Positions 35,648 to 49,403 of a stretch of 64,000 nucleotides of DNA are shown here, one piece after another (the first letter of the stretch is position 1; every line of letters starts with the position of its first letter). The notes beneath the pieces are model-generated. The model searched no databases and was not told the DNA's origin. It saw only the letters and a list, made by a program, of their open reading frames with translations. Source of the stretch: Campylorhamphus procurvoides (Eukaryota; Chordata; Aves; Passeriformes; Dendrocolaptidae); the NCBI GenBank assembly GCA_013396655.1, contig WBMV01002681.1:2232001-2296000 (forward strand), in the 5' to 3' direction. A program made the position numbers and the translations under genes.

Positions 35648-38600
35648 CTGGTACATTAAAAAATATAGGCTATGAAGGGACTAACCATTACAATGTAAGC
35701 AAACTTGACATCAGTTAACTGGAAGCAGCTCTCCACCCCTCTTTGTCCAGTGAAAAGAGCACCGCTTGACTGTTCCCTTCCCCGAGCAGTACATGGCGCC
35801 GTGCTCTAGGTGGCAATGCAAGACCAGGAGAACTACTTTTACACTAAAGCTCCTCTTTAGGAAGCTGCAAGCAGCTGCATGTTTATCACGAACTCGTTCC
35901 TTTAACTTGCACTGATACAAGAACTTGAAAGTCTTTTTGAAATGTTTGTCAGTGTTCTGTATTTTCTATTTCCTGTTGCTAATTCTGATTATACAGATAA
36001 ATGTACCATTGCAAGAGCCCTTATAGTCAAATTTCATTTAATACTTAGTACAGAAGTGGAATTTCATGCCAGATTTCAAACCTTCCATCTGTTCCTCTCC
36101 TTTTTAGGAGGCAACCATTCCACAGAGTGGCCCTTTTGGCTGACTGCCACTACAGTTGGGATCCTCTGTGGGGCAGGTGCTGCTTGAAACCCAACCATTC
36201 TTTTACAAGTTCAGCCAGTTCTCATTGATGAAGGTAAAGGAAAACGTTTCCTCTTTAACAATTTGCCTCTTTAAAGGTTCAGGTTTATGAATGTTAGACT
36301 GCACCTACACCTGCTTAGATATTACAAACCTGAAACATCTACTAAGAAAGAGATAAATCCTTAACAGGATTGTACTCTGCCCATAGGGGACAGGCCTCCT
36401 CAATTTCCACTCTGGTCTCAGAGTGCACACTTGGATTAGTTTGCAAGCTTTCAAGTCTGACACGGTCCTCATAAGATCCTTTTTAAGGTCAATTTATCCT
36501 TCAATTTTAATAATTACATCTGTGCATATATAAACACATATATGGAAACCACAATAGCATTTTCTACTTATGTGGCAATATAATAATTTTTATGAATTGT
36601 AAATTTAAAACAAAGTTCCACTTTTTATATATTCATAATACTTCTACAGAATTCCATAGCCTAAAAATGCATATTCTAATCAAGATGATTTTAAACATTT
36701 ATGGTTATATTCCAACCATATACATTTACTAATTTATAAGAAGCAAAACTTAATTCATGTTTCTATTCTTTACAATAAGAAATAAAATGGCTTCTTCTTC
36801 CAATAGTTTCATGAGAACAAAGGTGCTCAGGCCAACAATAAGGCATTAATTGCCCTATTTCTAAATACTAGTTCATAAAAAAAAACCCGAACAAGTAAAA
36901 GTTCAATTTTTAAGTGCTCAATTGTTAGGCTATACCTGTATCTTGGTAGTTACTAAATGATAGCTGAAGATTTTTTGCATGCTTTAACTGTTTTCACAAA
37001 TAAGTTTGGCTATGGATAGCCTTTTAACAAGAGGTCTGAATATTCCTTACTTCCAAAATGTTAACAACATTAAAGAGAAAGGCAGGCACAACTGAGTTAC
37101 AAAAAAACGCCTCTCTAAGCTGCTATCAGGACATGCTGCCCAAAGTCAAAGGCAGCTGAAAGACATCACTATAAACATCATTGAAGGAATGTTTTTAATG
37201 GAGAAAGATAGTACTACCACATGAAAGGAATAAATTTATCTCAATAACAGAGAAAATCTAGGCCCTAATGAAAATATTTTAGGAAAAATGAGTACATTGC
37301 ATGCTTCTGACCAAAATTAATTAGAGTTTTAATGTTTTACATTTCCACCATAATTCTTTAAACGGTGCATTTATTTCATAGTAATAAACACTCGGTTCAT
37401 TAAGTAAACTTCAAAATCTGTGTTACTCGCTACATTTAACAACCTTTGGCCCTCTTCTAGATTCAGGTTTCCAAAGCATTGAATAAGCAATTGAGGAACA
37501 CAATTAAATTTCATGACTCTGCATATTTAGGATTCTTATTTCATCTAAGACAAAGGGCAATTAATCTACCATTCTATACTGAATTTGAGCTTTAGTGAGC
37601 CATGATAGATACTGGAATGAACTTGCAGGAAATGCTTAATTAAATTACTGTAAAAAGCATAACCGAAGTTTTTTCTTTCCTTATGACAAAAGAAAATGCT
37701 CATTTAATTGGAAAAAGTCTACTGCAGTATTTTAAATTTAATGACTTGGGAATTCATGAAAATATTGTTATAATGTGACAGGAAAGAATTGAGAAAGCTT
37801 TTTTCTTCTTGTTTCATCAGAACATTTCACCTGAGTACAGCCATGAAATTCTGTTCAGGCTCAAGGCATAAAAGACAGATCTTTCACATAGAGTTAATAT
37901 GATGACATATGAGTATAAACAACAGTAAAGACCATTATTTAGTCACCTATTTTCCAAAATGTGATACAAGTAAATGCTGTAAAAGTTACTTTATGTTTCT
38001 TGTAATACTGAATTCCTATATTTAGTCACAATCCATGAGGTTGCCAACAAAACAGAAATGAACAAAGCTGTAGAAGATGGAGGGTATACTGTGAGAGCAA
38101 ATAGAATCTGTAGTGCTGCTGAAGAAATCAGAGATTGAAGACTTTCGTTTTTTTAGAAAAAAACAAACCCCACCAAAAATTCCTTTCAGCAGGTCCACCA
38201 AAGCACATACTGTTAGTCAAATTCAGAATCCAACAACTACAACTGGGCAAACGTCAACATCCATTAAACAAAATCGCCAAAAGCGCATTTGAGGCCAGGA
38301 CCACATGCATAGTTTCATACTAGCAGGCCAGGTACAGTCTCTCTGGAAGACCAACACCCTCCCTACTGTTATCATTCATTTACTCTGAATTAACACGTGA
38401 CTGAAAACCTACACAGAAGTCAAAATCATTTCTTTCCAAGCAGTATAAACATACTTTTAATGTGACAATATAGAATCATATAATGATTCCCTTTATCCAT
38501 TTGGCTGTGGACCTGAAATCTAACAGGACAGGAAACCTATGCTTTAGAAGTTGGTTTGATGGCAAGGAAAGGCTTGTAGATTTGCTTCTATATTTTGACT

Positions 38601-41600
38601 TTATTGCTGCATTTGAAGGCAGCACTTACTGTTCTGACTCTGCATCTGTAATGATGCCTGAACAGTCCTGTTTCATACAATAGATCAAATCAGCTGTCTT
38701 TGAAGCACCAAGGGTGTGTCAGTTGGTAATAAACACATACTCAATTTGGAATCAAAAATTGTAACATTTAATATACCAAGGGTTTAATAGTTTCAGGCTG
38801 ATCGGCTTCTAAATTTAAAAAAATAAAAATGTATTAAGTCTAACAGTAGTTTGAATTCTCTTCAAACTCCACTCATCTTTGCATTTCCAAGCGAAGATCT
38901 AAAGCCAAATGTTATTTAATTCAGTGGGTATACTAAGGAACGTTTTGGTAATTTGTCATGATAGTGATGTTGCTTCACTGTAATTTTTTGAAGTCAGAAT
39001 CTGATGAAACTCTTTCAGCTGGAAATAATGTGATGTGCAACCATTTCATGTTCCAAACATCATCAGAAGACACTTTCCAAAAAGCCTGCCCTGTAAAAGC
39101 AGCATCTGCTTTCAAACATATTCTGACATCCTTCCAAAACTTTATACCTAACAATATTTATACACTTTATTTTTTTTTAAAACAAATTAATTAGTTGCCT
39201 TTCAGAAATTTAGAATCAAATGAATCGACAGACCTCATCTCAGTGCTGGAAGTCCCTGCAAACAGGGCTCCTTACAGGTTCACTGTGCATTCCTTTCTGA
39301 TAAATTTAGAAGTTACTGTTTCACTATACCACATCAAAGTCATCTTTTGCTTTGTCAACAGCTTGCTTCCCATCTCTGCCCATCCTTCAACAAATGACAC
39401 ATAACTTTGTTAGAAGAGTGGGAGAAAAAATACTTTGATGCGATTCAATTACTGAAAAGCTCTATTTTAAAAGATTCCCAAAGCTAGGGAAATTTGGCTA
39501 TAACTAATTAATGTTTTGCATGTTTATGCTAGAAGAACTCATTACTGAGCTCACATTATAAATTTTTGTTCATGCACTTTTTCCTTAAAACACTGAAGGT
39601 CAATAGCATTCACTGAAACTCCTTTCGAAGCTCGCTAAACTCCATCCCTCACATGACTCCTCAGTAGGCTTTTTGTCTCCCATTACATTGTATCACAGTG
39701 CTACCCAGATATAATATTCTTCACAACCATTAAGGGCCACAACCTGCAAACACGTATACATGCATCGTTACATTCAACTCATCTGATTACTGAACTGAAC
39801 AGTACCATTTACTGGGGCTGCTTATGAAATATACTGTAGAACAAGGTTTCACTGAAATTGAATACTGAATTTAAATAGTCCCTGGTTCAAGCAGGGCATC
39901 TAAATTACGGGTATTTAAGAGGCAGTTGAGGCTATTTCCAGAGGGCTATCTTTTCCTGAAATCCTACTGCTGCCGCTCAACTACCTCTAAAGAGAAAGAG
40001 CACCTTACGCAGGGTCAGCTACAGCCCCACGGAGATGTTTGCAGTTGTTGCATTCTGCTCTTGCACAACACCTGCTCTTGTAACTATCAGTGTTACCTGA
40101 AAACATCAAGCAAAAGCTTACACATTCATTCATTTTACTTAGTTTGCAATCTATTTGCCTCTTTTTATTCAGGCTTTCTCTTTCTGCATATACAGGAGCT
40201 CCACGAACTCGATATGACTCTAAGAATTAACAGCCAGTAGCTATTTCATTATTTTCTGTTTACTGATGATTTCAGATAAACTTAGGACACGTCTCCTTTA
40301 CTCACTACACCAAACAGGTAGAATATTAAAAAAACAAAAAAAGAAAAAGGTTAAGCAGAAAAAACAGGCTTGTGTTCTCCTATGGCAAATACCACTTACC
40401 ATTTGAGAAAATTCATTTTGCTGCTTCTCATCTGGATGTACCTTAGATAATCAACACATCAAGAACCATGGAAGCCTGTAGCACTGCCATTTAAATCAGC
40501 ATTTAAACTTGGAAACAAAAATGTAACTTTACTACTTATTCTGCCAAAGGAATTTTAAAGATGAATATTAACTATATATGACTGTGAAGAAGATACAGCA
40601 AATGTTTTCTATTTTGGCAGACAACAAATCAAGGATCTTACTCTTCCTACATTAATTGCTGTTTCTCTTTGTCTGTCACTACTCTCCTTAATGTCAATGA
40701 CAGTTATTGGCATTAATAATTTTTTACTTGAATTGGGCTTAAGTATTTTCAATTCATTTGAACTCAAGAAAACCCTTAAGGAGATAAGTTCGCAAAACAG
40801 CAAATAATGAAAAATGTTATATGTTTCTTCCCCTGTCCATTGAAAATTTCCCCAAATGATGCCTTTTAAGGCCTAGATATAGAAAGGTCCCTTGGTCCTT
40901 CCAAGATTTTGCTATTCAAATTGATAAATGGTAATACATAGATGTAACATTTCTTTATCTATAATATTAATTAATAATCCAAGTCTGGCTGACTCGCATC
41001 ATGCCACATGCTGTATAAACACATCTGAAGAGTTTGATCATGCAGAGTCTAAAATCAGTTATGAAAATAAATTAAAAAAGAGAAAGACAAGAAGTAAAAA
41101 TATCATAAAAGCTAAGTGGGTCAGGATTATGATCATGTATCTCAATCACATTTTTGTGCCAATTATGGTTAATAAATGAAGAATGGTTAAAAAGGGATTA
41201 TCATAAAAGTGTATGTAAAACTATTTCATATAGAAATATTTTCTATTTCTTTATAAAACAAATATACTGATTGTACAAAACAGACATAAAAAATGAGACA
41301 GTTATTGAAGATACTTTAACAAGTACTGGGCTTTGAGTCAGTCTGTAGATGTGTCCTTCTGCAGGTGAAACTGAGTAGGGGTCAAGGGTGTGTAGAAAAA
41401 GCTGAGAAAACCTCTGGATGTCAAAAAAAACTCCAGAAAATGTCACTGGGGAAGAGGAATAAATGAAGGAGTGGTACTTAATAGGTTTTCTAATCTAAAG
41501 GAGGTTCACCAACAGAAACCGGCATAAAGCTAATGCATGTGTCGCTAGTAAAGCAAGGTCTGAGACTCAGATGAGGAATTTCTCAGCTAAAATCTCTGAC

Positions 41601-44600
41601 ATTTGTAACCCTGCTATAATACTTATTTGGCCTGGAGGGTGTGGAAATTGAACTGACTGCTACATTAAAGAACTTATCCATAAAATGTGACTAATAATAC
41701 TTTCAGTGTCAGGATGGAGCTCTATGCATGAAAAGATTTATATGAGTGCTAAGTGCTGTCATTGTTATTACATTCAGAAAGTACAGAAGGCTTTAAAAGC
41801 ATTAACTTTTCTAGCCCAGAACATCACCATTCTTTCTGAAACCAGCAAAGAAGACACAAAATGAGTGTAGTTATTGCAAGAAACTGTCTGCTTTTAAGTT
41901 CTGATGCTTATTTTTTGTCTCTAGGAAAAGTAAACAATCATTAATAGCAGGAATTTCATGATACACAATATCGTGTAGTATGCAGCAAGCCATAAAACAT
42001 ATGAAAAACACTTTTACTTCATATAAACTTGCTTTTTGTCAGGAAACTATTTAATTGGAAAGATGCTTTGAGAGCACTCAGAAAGCAATGCATAAAAAAG
42101 ATGTCTGATTTGGAATGATGGAAAGAGAATGGAGTCAACTTTTAAAATATAATGTAATGAGGAAGCAAATACCAAGTCAGTGCTAATACATCAGCCAGTG
42201 TGATAAAATGAAATTGATGTGCCTATTTCTTTTTCAGAAGAAGTGCCTGCTCTCCAAGGAAGACCAAATCCTAAAAGAATTTAGGCAATAGTCCATACTG
42301 TCACTATGGACAAGCTGCAGCAGTCAGCTGGAGTTGGATCAGTTTCTTTCTGTGTGAATGTACTTTCATTTTTAGGGCGTCTTGCATTGTGTGAAGATAA
42401 TTGTTAATATTATGGCCAAGAATTACATCTTTGGGTGCAGAAACATTTGGATATTTAGTTTCTGATTTTGGATTTTTAAAAAGTATCATTCATGTCCTGT
42501 CTTGTGTTTACAATTTAAACTTTACTCTTCACTCAGTGGAGGCTTCACACACAGCATTTCCTTCATCCAAGAACAGCAATTATTCAGTTGTCCTACCAAC
42601 ATGACATTTTCAGACATCATGAGCATTGTCACTACATATAACCAATTTTTTGTCTTGAAAATCTTTATTTCATTGAGAAAAGTAAAAGACAATTTTCTTT
42701 CATATATTTAAAACTTTCATTACAAGATGATCACTATTGGTACTGCCCAATATGTTAAAATACTTTCTCTGAAAAGAGCTGTCGCTAATACAGTATTTAA
42801 ATTTATAAAGTGATTTCTACATGAATAGGATTGTTCCAGGCTGAAAACAACATTTTTAATACCATAAGCAAACAAGAGATGAATGCATAAAATGAACTGT
42901 TTAACAGGGGTTTATGTACTCCCTGTGCATTGTACTTGGAAATGAAGTCCTTAAACTCAGAGGCAGAGGGATTCTCTGTGGATTAGAAGAGAGACACACG
43001 GTCCTTTCAGCAGCCTCCTTTTATACAAAATTTGGCACTAACACTCTGTTTACTTCAGCAAATGACTTCACGCTTTGTCCTTTTAATCCAATTTCCACGT
43101 TAATATAGACTGAAGTGTTGTGAAAACACTGAAAGAAGATGCCTGGAAACGTATTGCATTAGAAATCTAATCCAGGTGGTAATCCAGTCCCACACAGTCA
43201 GCTTCTCATTAACTGAGACATTTAACCCACAGATGGCTCCATACAAACCGACATTCAGCACCAGCTCTGGCTGGATATAATTCTCATATATCAAGGCAGG
43301 TAAGGGGCTAAGTCTGACAAGAAGAAGAGGAACAAGCACTGTAATGAAAGCCACAATAACTGATTGCACTTGAATAGCTTGGATTTGTAGGTTATTACAG
43401 CATTAGGTACTAATGCTGCAGCCCATAAGTGTATAAGCCACCCAATTCAGCAAGCGCTTCCTCATTAGCAGGTATTATCTCCTCTTAGGTGAAAGCACCC
43501 ATGTGTACCTTAAACAGCCATCCCACAGCAGACAGGAGCCCATTCAGAAAAACCCTATCTGTATTTTACTGCCACAGAAAACAACAATTTCCTAGTCAAT
43601 GAGCATTGCTATTTTTGTTTTTTCTTTCTTGAACTGATTAACCACAGGAAACACTTGGACAACGTCCTGAAGACAGACATCTGTGGATGCCAGCAGCTTG
43701 CTATCTATATGTCCTGCCAAGAAAGGGCCAGAAAACCAGCATCCCCATGTCCTCTTTGTAGAAGCTATGGGTCCATTGCTGTCTCAAAGGCAACACAGTG
43801 TTGCTGCTCCTTGCCCATGAATATAATGTCAGACTTTCTGTCAGCACAGATGACAGAATGTGAGATTCACAAGGGATTTAAATAAAAAACACAAACCCAA
43901 CAATCTTTAAGCAACTTAAACATGATGGAAGTATACCACTAAGATATTCCCATCACAATATGCAGTGCCATACAGCTTTTTATCCTAGCCAAACTAGTAT
44001 CTGTTCATAGAGGTGTTTCTCTTTAACATGTCTTGAGCAGAAGAAGTAGAAAGAAAATGGTATGTACCCAAATTAAAAATTTCTACAGTTTGTGAAGCAA
44101 ACCTTTTCTTAATTTCTTTCAAACTTGTCAGTCTTACATATTTCTTCACAGAAAGGTGAAATTGTGCCTTAATAATTTCTACATTTTTTTCAAAAAGTTT
44201 AAGGATTTTATTTATACGAGATGTTTATTTCAAAGTTAAGCTGGTAAAAGCAAAAAAAAAAAATAAATGTGCAGACAGGAGAAAGAATACCCAAGAAAAC
44301 AGAAAACACATTTCCTGGCAATATTCTTTCCAAGGCAATTTGAACTGCAGTTTTCCTGCACTGGATCTCAGCAAATAAGCTAGTATTCTTGCTTAATGAA
44401 AAGCATTTGCATTCCTGGCCTAGGTTAAAATACAGGCTGTATCTGTGATTCTTTTTCCTGTTGTTTCTCTGAGTGATTGAGGTGACAGCTAAGGTTATTA
44501 TTTTGTCTTAATACTTTCACCAAATGCAACACAGCCCTCTTCTATTCCTTGGGTAAAGTCCCAAATATATTTTTTCATTTTCAAGGTCTTATCCATTGGT

Positions 44601-45298
44601 ACAGAGAATAAAAGGGAATTTTCTCCATGCCCATTTGGTTGTTTTATTTTGAGCTGATAACTTTAGCCAAAAGTTGATGAAAATAACATCTCAAGGCCAC
44701 TCCACTTTCCTCCCACAAACTGCCTTCTCAAAATGCATAAAACTTCAGTGTTTAAATACCTCCATGCTTGTTTTCTTCTAGCTTTCACAGCCTAGCTCAC
44801 AAAATTCTCATCTGAAGATCCTTAGGATAATGCTTAAAACCTTCTTGGTATCCTTTTGTTCAGATACAAGCTCTTCCTTCTTTCTTTCTTTGTTGGTGTA
44901 CTTCATCTACTTCCTTAAAAGAACATCTCCTGATACAAGGATAAGGTACACATAACAGCTTACCACTTACAGATATGTTCAAGGTGGGGGACTGATACTT
45001 CCCTAGAAAGGAAAGATCTCACTTTTTTAAAATTCTGAACATAATTTTCCTCTAATCTTACATTTAAGGGTATTAAAGTAGAAAAACTGAAACAGGCACC
45101 AGTGTTTCTTTATCTCTAAAGAGTTACAAACATGTTTGGGGACTATATTCCAAACAGACAACCACACTTATTTGAACACACTGACATATTTTTGTTATCA
45201 CCTTTATAAGCCAAACTAAAATAATTTAGTACTCCCATCACATTAGTATGTCATCATGCTGAAAAAGACTTAGATTCCATTGGAGTGAGGCCTATAGC

Positions 45299-45361
45299 CA
45301 TGAGATATGCTGTGAGATATGTGGCAAAGGGATTTCCATGAGATATGTCATGAGATGTGTC
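45299..45361. repeat. Degenerate repeat of a (c)atgagatatg motif
   Basis: The motif tgagatatg (once as tgagatgtg) recurs four times in about 60 bases with irregular spacing (9 to 26 bases), suggesting old local duplication. Confidence 0.6.
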
Positions 45362-48300
45362 ACACACAGCCCCTCTGAGGACTAGCTGGAAAGCAAGGGT
45401 ATTCATTTTCTGCCAAATTGCTATACTCCTAATGCAACAGATTTTAGCAGTGGTAACAGCAGCCTTTTTCTCAAATACAGATTTTCTGAGAAATACAGCA
45501 GGTTGTGGTCATATTTATATCAACCAAGATAAATTTTCTAACCAACTTTTATATATAAAATCATTCTGCTTGCACCATGCCAGATGCATGTGCCCCACTA
45601 ATTCAAAAATATTAAATGCATAATTGAATTTTGTTTCCTCAGGGCATATGATTTCATAACCCACGGCAGGAAAGGATGAGAAGAGTCAATTAACAACAAA
45701 ATGTCATGCCTGTCCAAATAAATGAAAGGCCAGATCTCTTCAATAGCTTGGCTTGTGCATCAGTCTCCTGCTTTCTACATTAACGTTTATGAACCAGTGA
45801 TCTATCAAGCCCTTCAAAATCAGGCAGGAGATATTCTGCAGTTAACAATTTTTTCCATACTCTCTGAGATGCACAGTCGGTGTAGAAACCGGTGTAGGCG
45901 GTGTAAGAAATTTGCACTTCAGAAACCTCAGGTATATCCCTCCTGACTATCTCCACTGCAATACCATTTTCAAATGCAAGAGTGGCTGACTAAGCTATGC
46001 ACTTACAGCTAACCGGAATGTTATTATGAAAAGAGCAATATGACTTTACTTCTGACAAGTGGTAGCCTTCCATAATGAAATTTTTCATTGCTGGAAGATG
46101 TGAAGCAAGCTCCTCAGAAAACATTTTGAAGTTGTGAATTCTCATGCTGGAATTCAGAAGTCAGCAGGTTATACAGTCTTGGAGTTTGCTTGCCTCAGAA
46201 ATATCGATGCATGTTTGAAAAGTATAAGGGGCTAGCAGTCAGAGGGTCTGCTCCATTTGCCATGAAGATGTCATACTTGTTCTGCAGTGTAGGCAGGCTC
46301 CTGTGGTTCAGGAAGGAATGAAGACAACAAAATACTTCTCAGCACTTCCATTTCAAAGCACAAAAAGCTGACTTGTAATGAAATCAATTCATCTGATGTC
46401 CCCACTTTGTTGTGACAGAAGATGCTGAGAGTTTATCACAGTGAGAAAAGCCTCTGTTATATGCAACTACACATACTGATTTTTGCAATGTGCAAAATGC
46501 AGTTTTTGTCTGATGAACTTGTCCCACACTATACTATAAGCAAATTCCTTGAAAGATATTCTGCAAATGTGAATGCTAACATGGATCTCTACAGCGGAAA
46601 GCCATATGGATGTGCTGGCCTAAATAAGTGCCTGATTTTCAGCAAGACCCAAAGTATGATTTCTAAAGTATGGCCCCACACTTTGACACAGACATATAGC
46701 ATCTTTCTTATTCTGAAACAGAAAGTAGTGGAACCTACCAGTTAAAGCAGGTTCTGATCTTGTATGTAGGCAGCTGTTTGGGTTGAAGTATTGTGTTATC
46801 TTGAGGCCACTTGAGATGGCTGACCAAAATTCAGTGTACATAAAAAGCATAATCTTAAAAAAAGATACCTAAGACCTGAATGAAGCATGATTAAAACTAA
46901 TCAAGTTATTTCTATGCCACTGGATACCAAACCACTGTTAATTTTAAGATCTATAGCTTGGATTTACCTTTCCTATGTTTTCTTTTTCATCTTTTCTGTA
47001 TTTGAGCTCTCCAAAAGTTAGAAAATTTCCTTACATAAAATGCATTTGATTGACAATAGAAGGAATGCCTAGAACAGAACTTTTCACCCTTATCTCCCAC
47101 ACTGATTTTAGGATGGGATAGTGCAACAATTCCCTAATACATATGCTAAGAAACATTCTGGCAAGGGCAGTGGGCAAGCAAATGGAGTTACTCATAACAG
47201 TTTCTACAGAGTGCCCATCCAAGAGTAAATTCCCTTCTGTCTGTAAGTAATCACAAAGGTAAAGAGTCTACAGGAACTAGAAATATTTATAGAAAGAATT
47301 AAAACTGAAATAGCAAGTTTCTTTCAAGCTACCGATCATGCAGCATTAAACAAGCTTTATTGCCTTATCACAGCAATTAATTTTTCCTTCACATTAATGA
47401 CATTCTTATCATGCATAAGATGCTAATGCAATTTGACAACAGCAAATACCATATGATCACTTAGCTTATTCATGTCACTAGTGGGGACAAATTCACAGCT
47501 TTACATTAATGACCTTCCAAACATACTAATTGCTTCTAAAATGGACTGCTTCTATGATTTTGTCATGGAAAGGAAAGATTCATTCTCACATTGTCTTTTA
47601 ATAACTGATATTTTAAAGAAAACAATTATCAAGTTTCTAGGAAGCAGTTGTGAAGCAAAACATTTGGTATACCCCATAAAATTATATTTTCACACATTTC
47701 TTATTAAATACATGACCAGCTTATTTCATAATCAGTGTGATGTGATACCAGTGAGTGATTAAGGTTAATTTATTGCCGGAAAAATTCACTTGGAGTTCAA
47801 AGTAAAATTCTCACAAACATCAGAAACAACAAGACTTTGTTTCAGCTTTCTGCTTATTTGCAAAAAGCTGTTCCAGCCTGTGATGGATGCTTTGGGTCTT
47901 CTGTGAATGGGACTGGCTCCCAAAAAGTAATCCAGGTGCCTTGGAGAGCACCTGTCTCAGAAGCTGCAAAGCTGCAATAGGAATTCCCTTAGGGAGCAAG
48001 TGACCATAAATGTGGGAGTTGCTGCTGTTGCTCTAGCTCAGGGCTTGGGGAAGGAGCATTCACAAAGAAAGCACGAAACTTAACCACTCAGCCTTGAACG
48101 GATTAGAGAAACAGAGCATATGATACTTTAAAGTACTTCAAGGGATTTTAAAACAATAACAAAGAGACAGCTACAAATTCTGAAAAACCGATGAAGGGTT
48201 TCATTATATACAACTTTTCTCTTCTGCTATTACTTCCTTACAAATAGTACCAACATTTTCCTGCATTTTCTTGTTAAAGAAACTGGAAGCAGAACTGAAA

Positions 48301-49360
48301 ATGTGTTAAGATACTGAACCATAGTATTTGTGTATAAAATGCTTCATTAGAAACATATTTTGAATTTTAATTATATTCTTATTAACTCAATTATTTGCTA
48401 TGTATATATTTAAACATAATTACATACTGTGATATGCACCTCTCCACTATTACATTTACTGCTAGGGCAAATTTTAACTAAATTAAGAGTTCATTCAAAT
48501 ACACTCAGTATATGCATTTTTATGTTGTTTTGTTTGGTTTTTTTTTCCAAACTACATTACTATTGTACAAATAGTAAAATCTTAGATATATCTTAAGCTT
48601 TTTATAAGAATAAAATGGGTACCTTTAAACTGACACTGACTAAGTGTCATAGTTTGCTAATGTGTTCTCAACAAAATATTTACAGGATTGGTATGAAATT
48701 TTCTGCAAGCTTGTTTTAACTTTCACTTGACCTTTACTTTTTTTAAAAAAAGGTTTTCATATTCATATATATATTCCTATTGAAGATGGGGTTACACTTG
48801 TCAGAAGGATTTTAATAAAATACTGAAGACCTCCTTTAATTTATGGCATATATATTTTCAAGAAGGAAAATGATGATACTATCTTGGTTATAAGCTCACT
48901 GCAGAAATGATTTAGATATTCTTTTCCTTTTACACAGTATCAGTATAAAGCATTTCTTTGCAGGCAATGAATTATAGTTGACACTTCAAACCTATTCTAT
49001 CAGTATCTTCTAGTTCAGAAAAATGAGAAAACATAAATATTTATTCTATGTATAGAGAAAAGACACAGGACTGATAAAAATGATCCATTATGGAGTGATG
49101 AATAATTGTTACATGTGTCACACTTAGAACAGTAAAGGGCAAGAAAATTTGCCACTTTTTAATATGAGGATTTGAGGTTATTGTGGAAATAAAAATGCAG
49201 TCATTTTATCATAGTGAGTGGCCCAGTGATTTTTGATGACATTCGCTTCATGACTACACAGATGATGAAGCTGGTTGATAAAGATCCTTGGTCTGATTTG
49301 ATAAAGCCTATTAATAATGAGCCTTAACAGTGGAAAAATATTTATGTAAACAACCTTCCA

Positions 49361-49403
49361 TTATATATATGCAATATATATATGCAATTATATATGCAAT
49401 AAT
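49361..49403. repeat. Tandem repeat, unit about 14 bp (TATATATGCAAT core)
   Basis: Three consecutive copies of a TATATA-GCAAT unit, with small length differences in the TA part. It is a minor microsatellite/minisatellite-type repeat that could vary between individuals. Confidence 0.75.
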
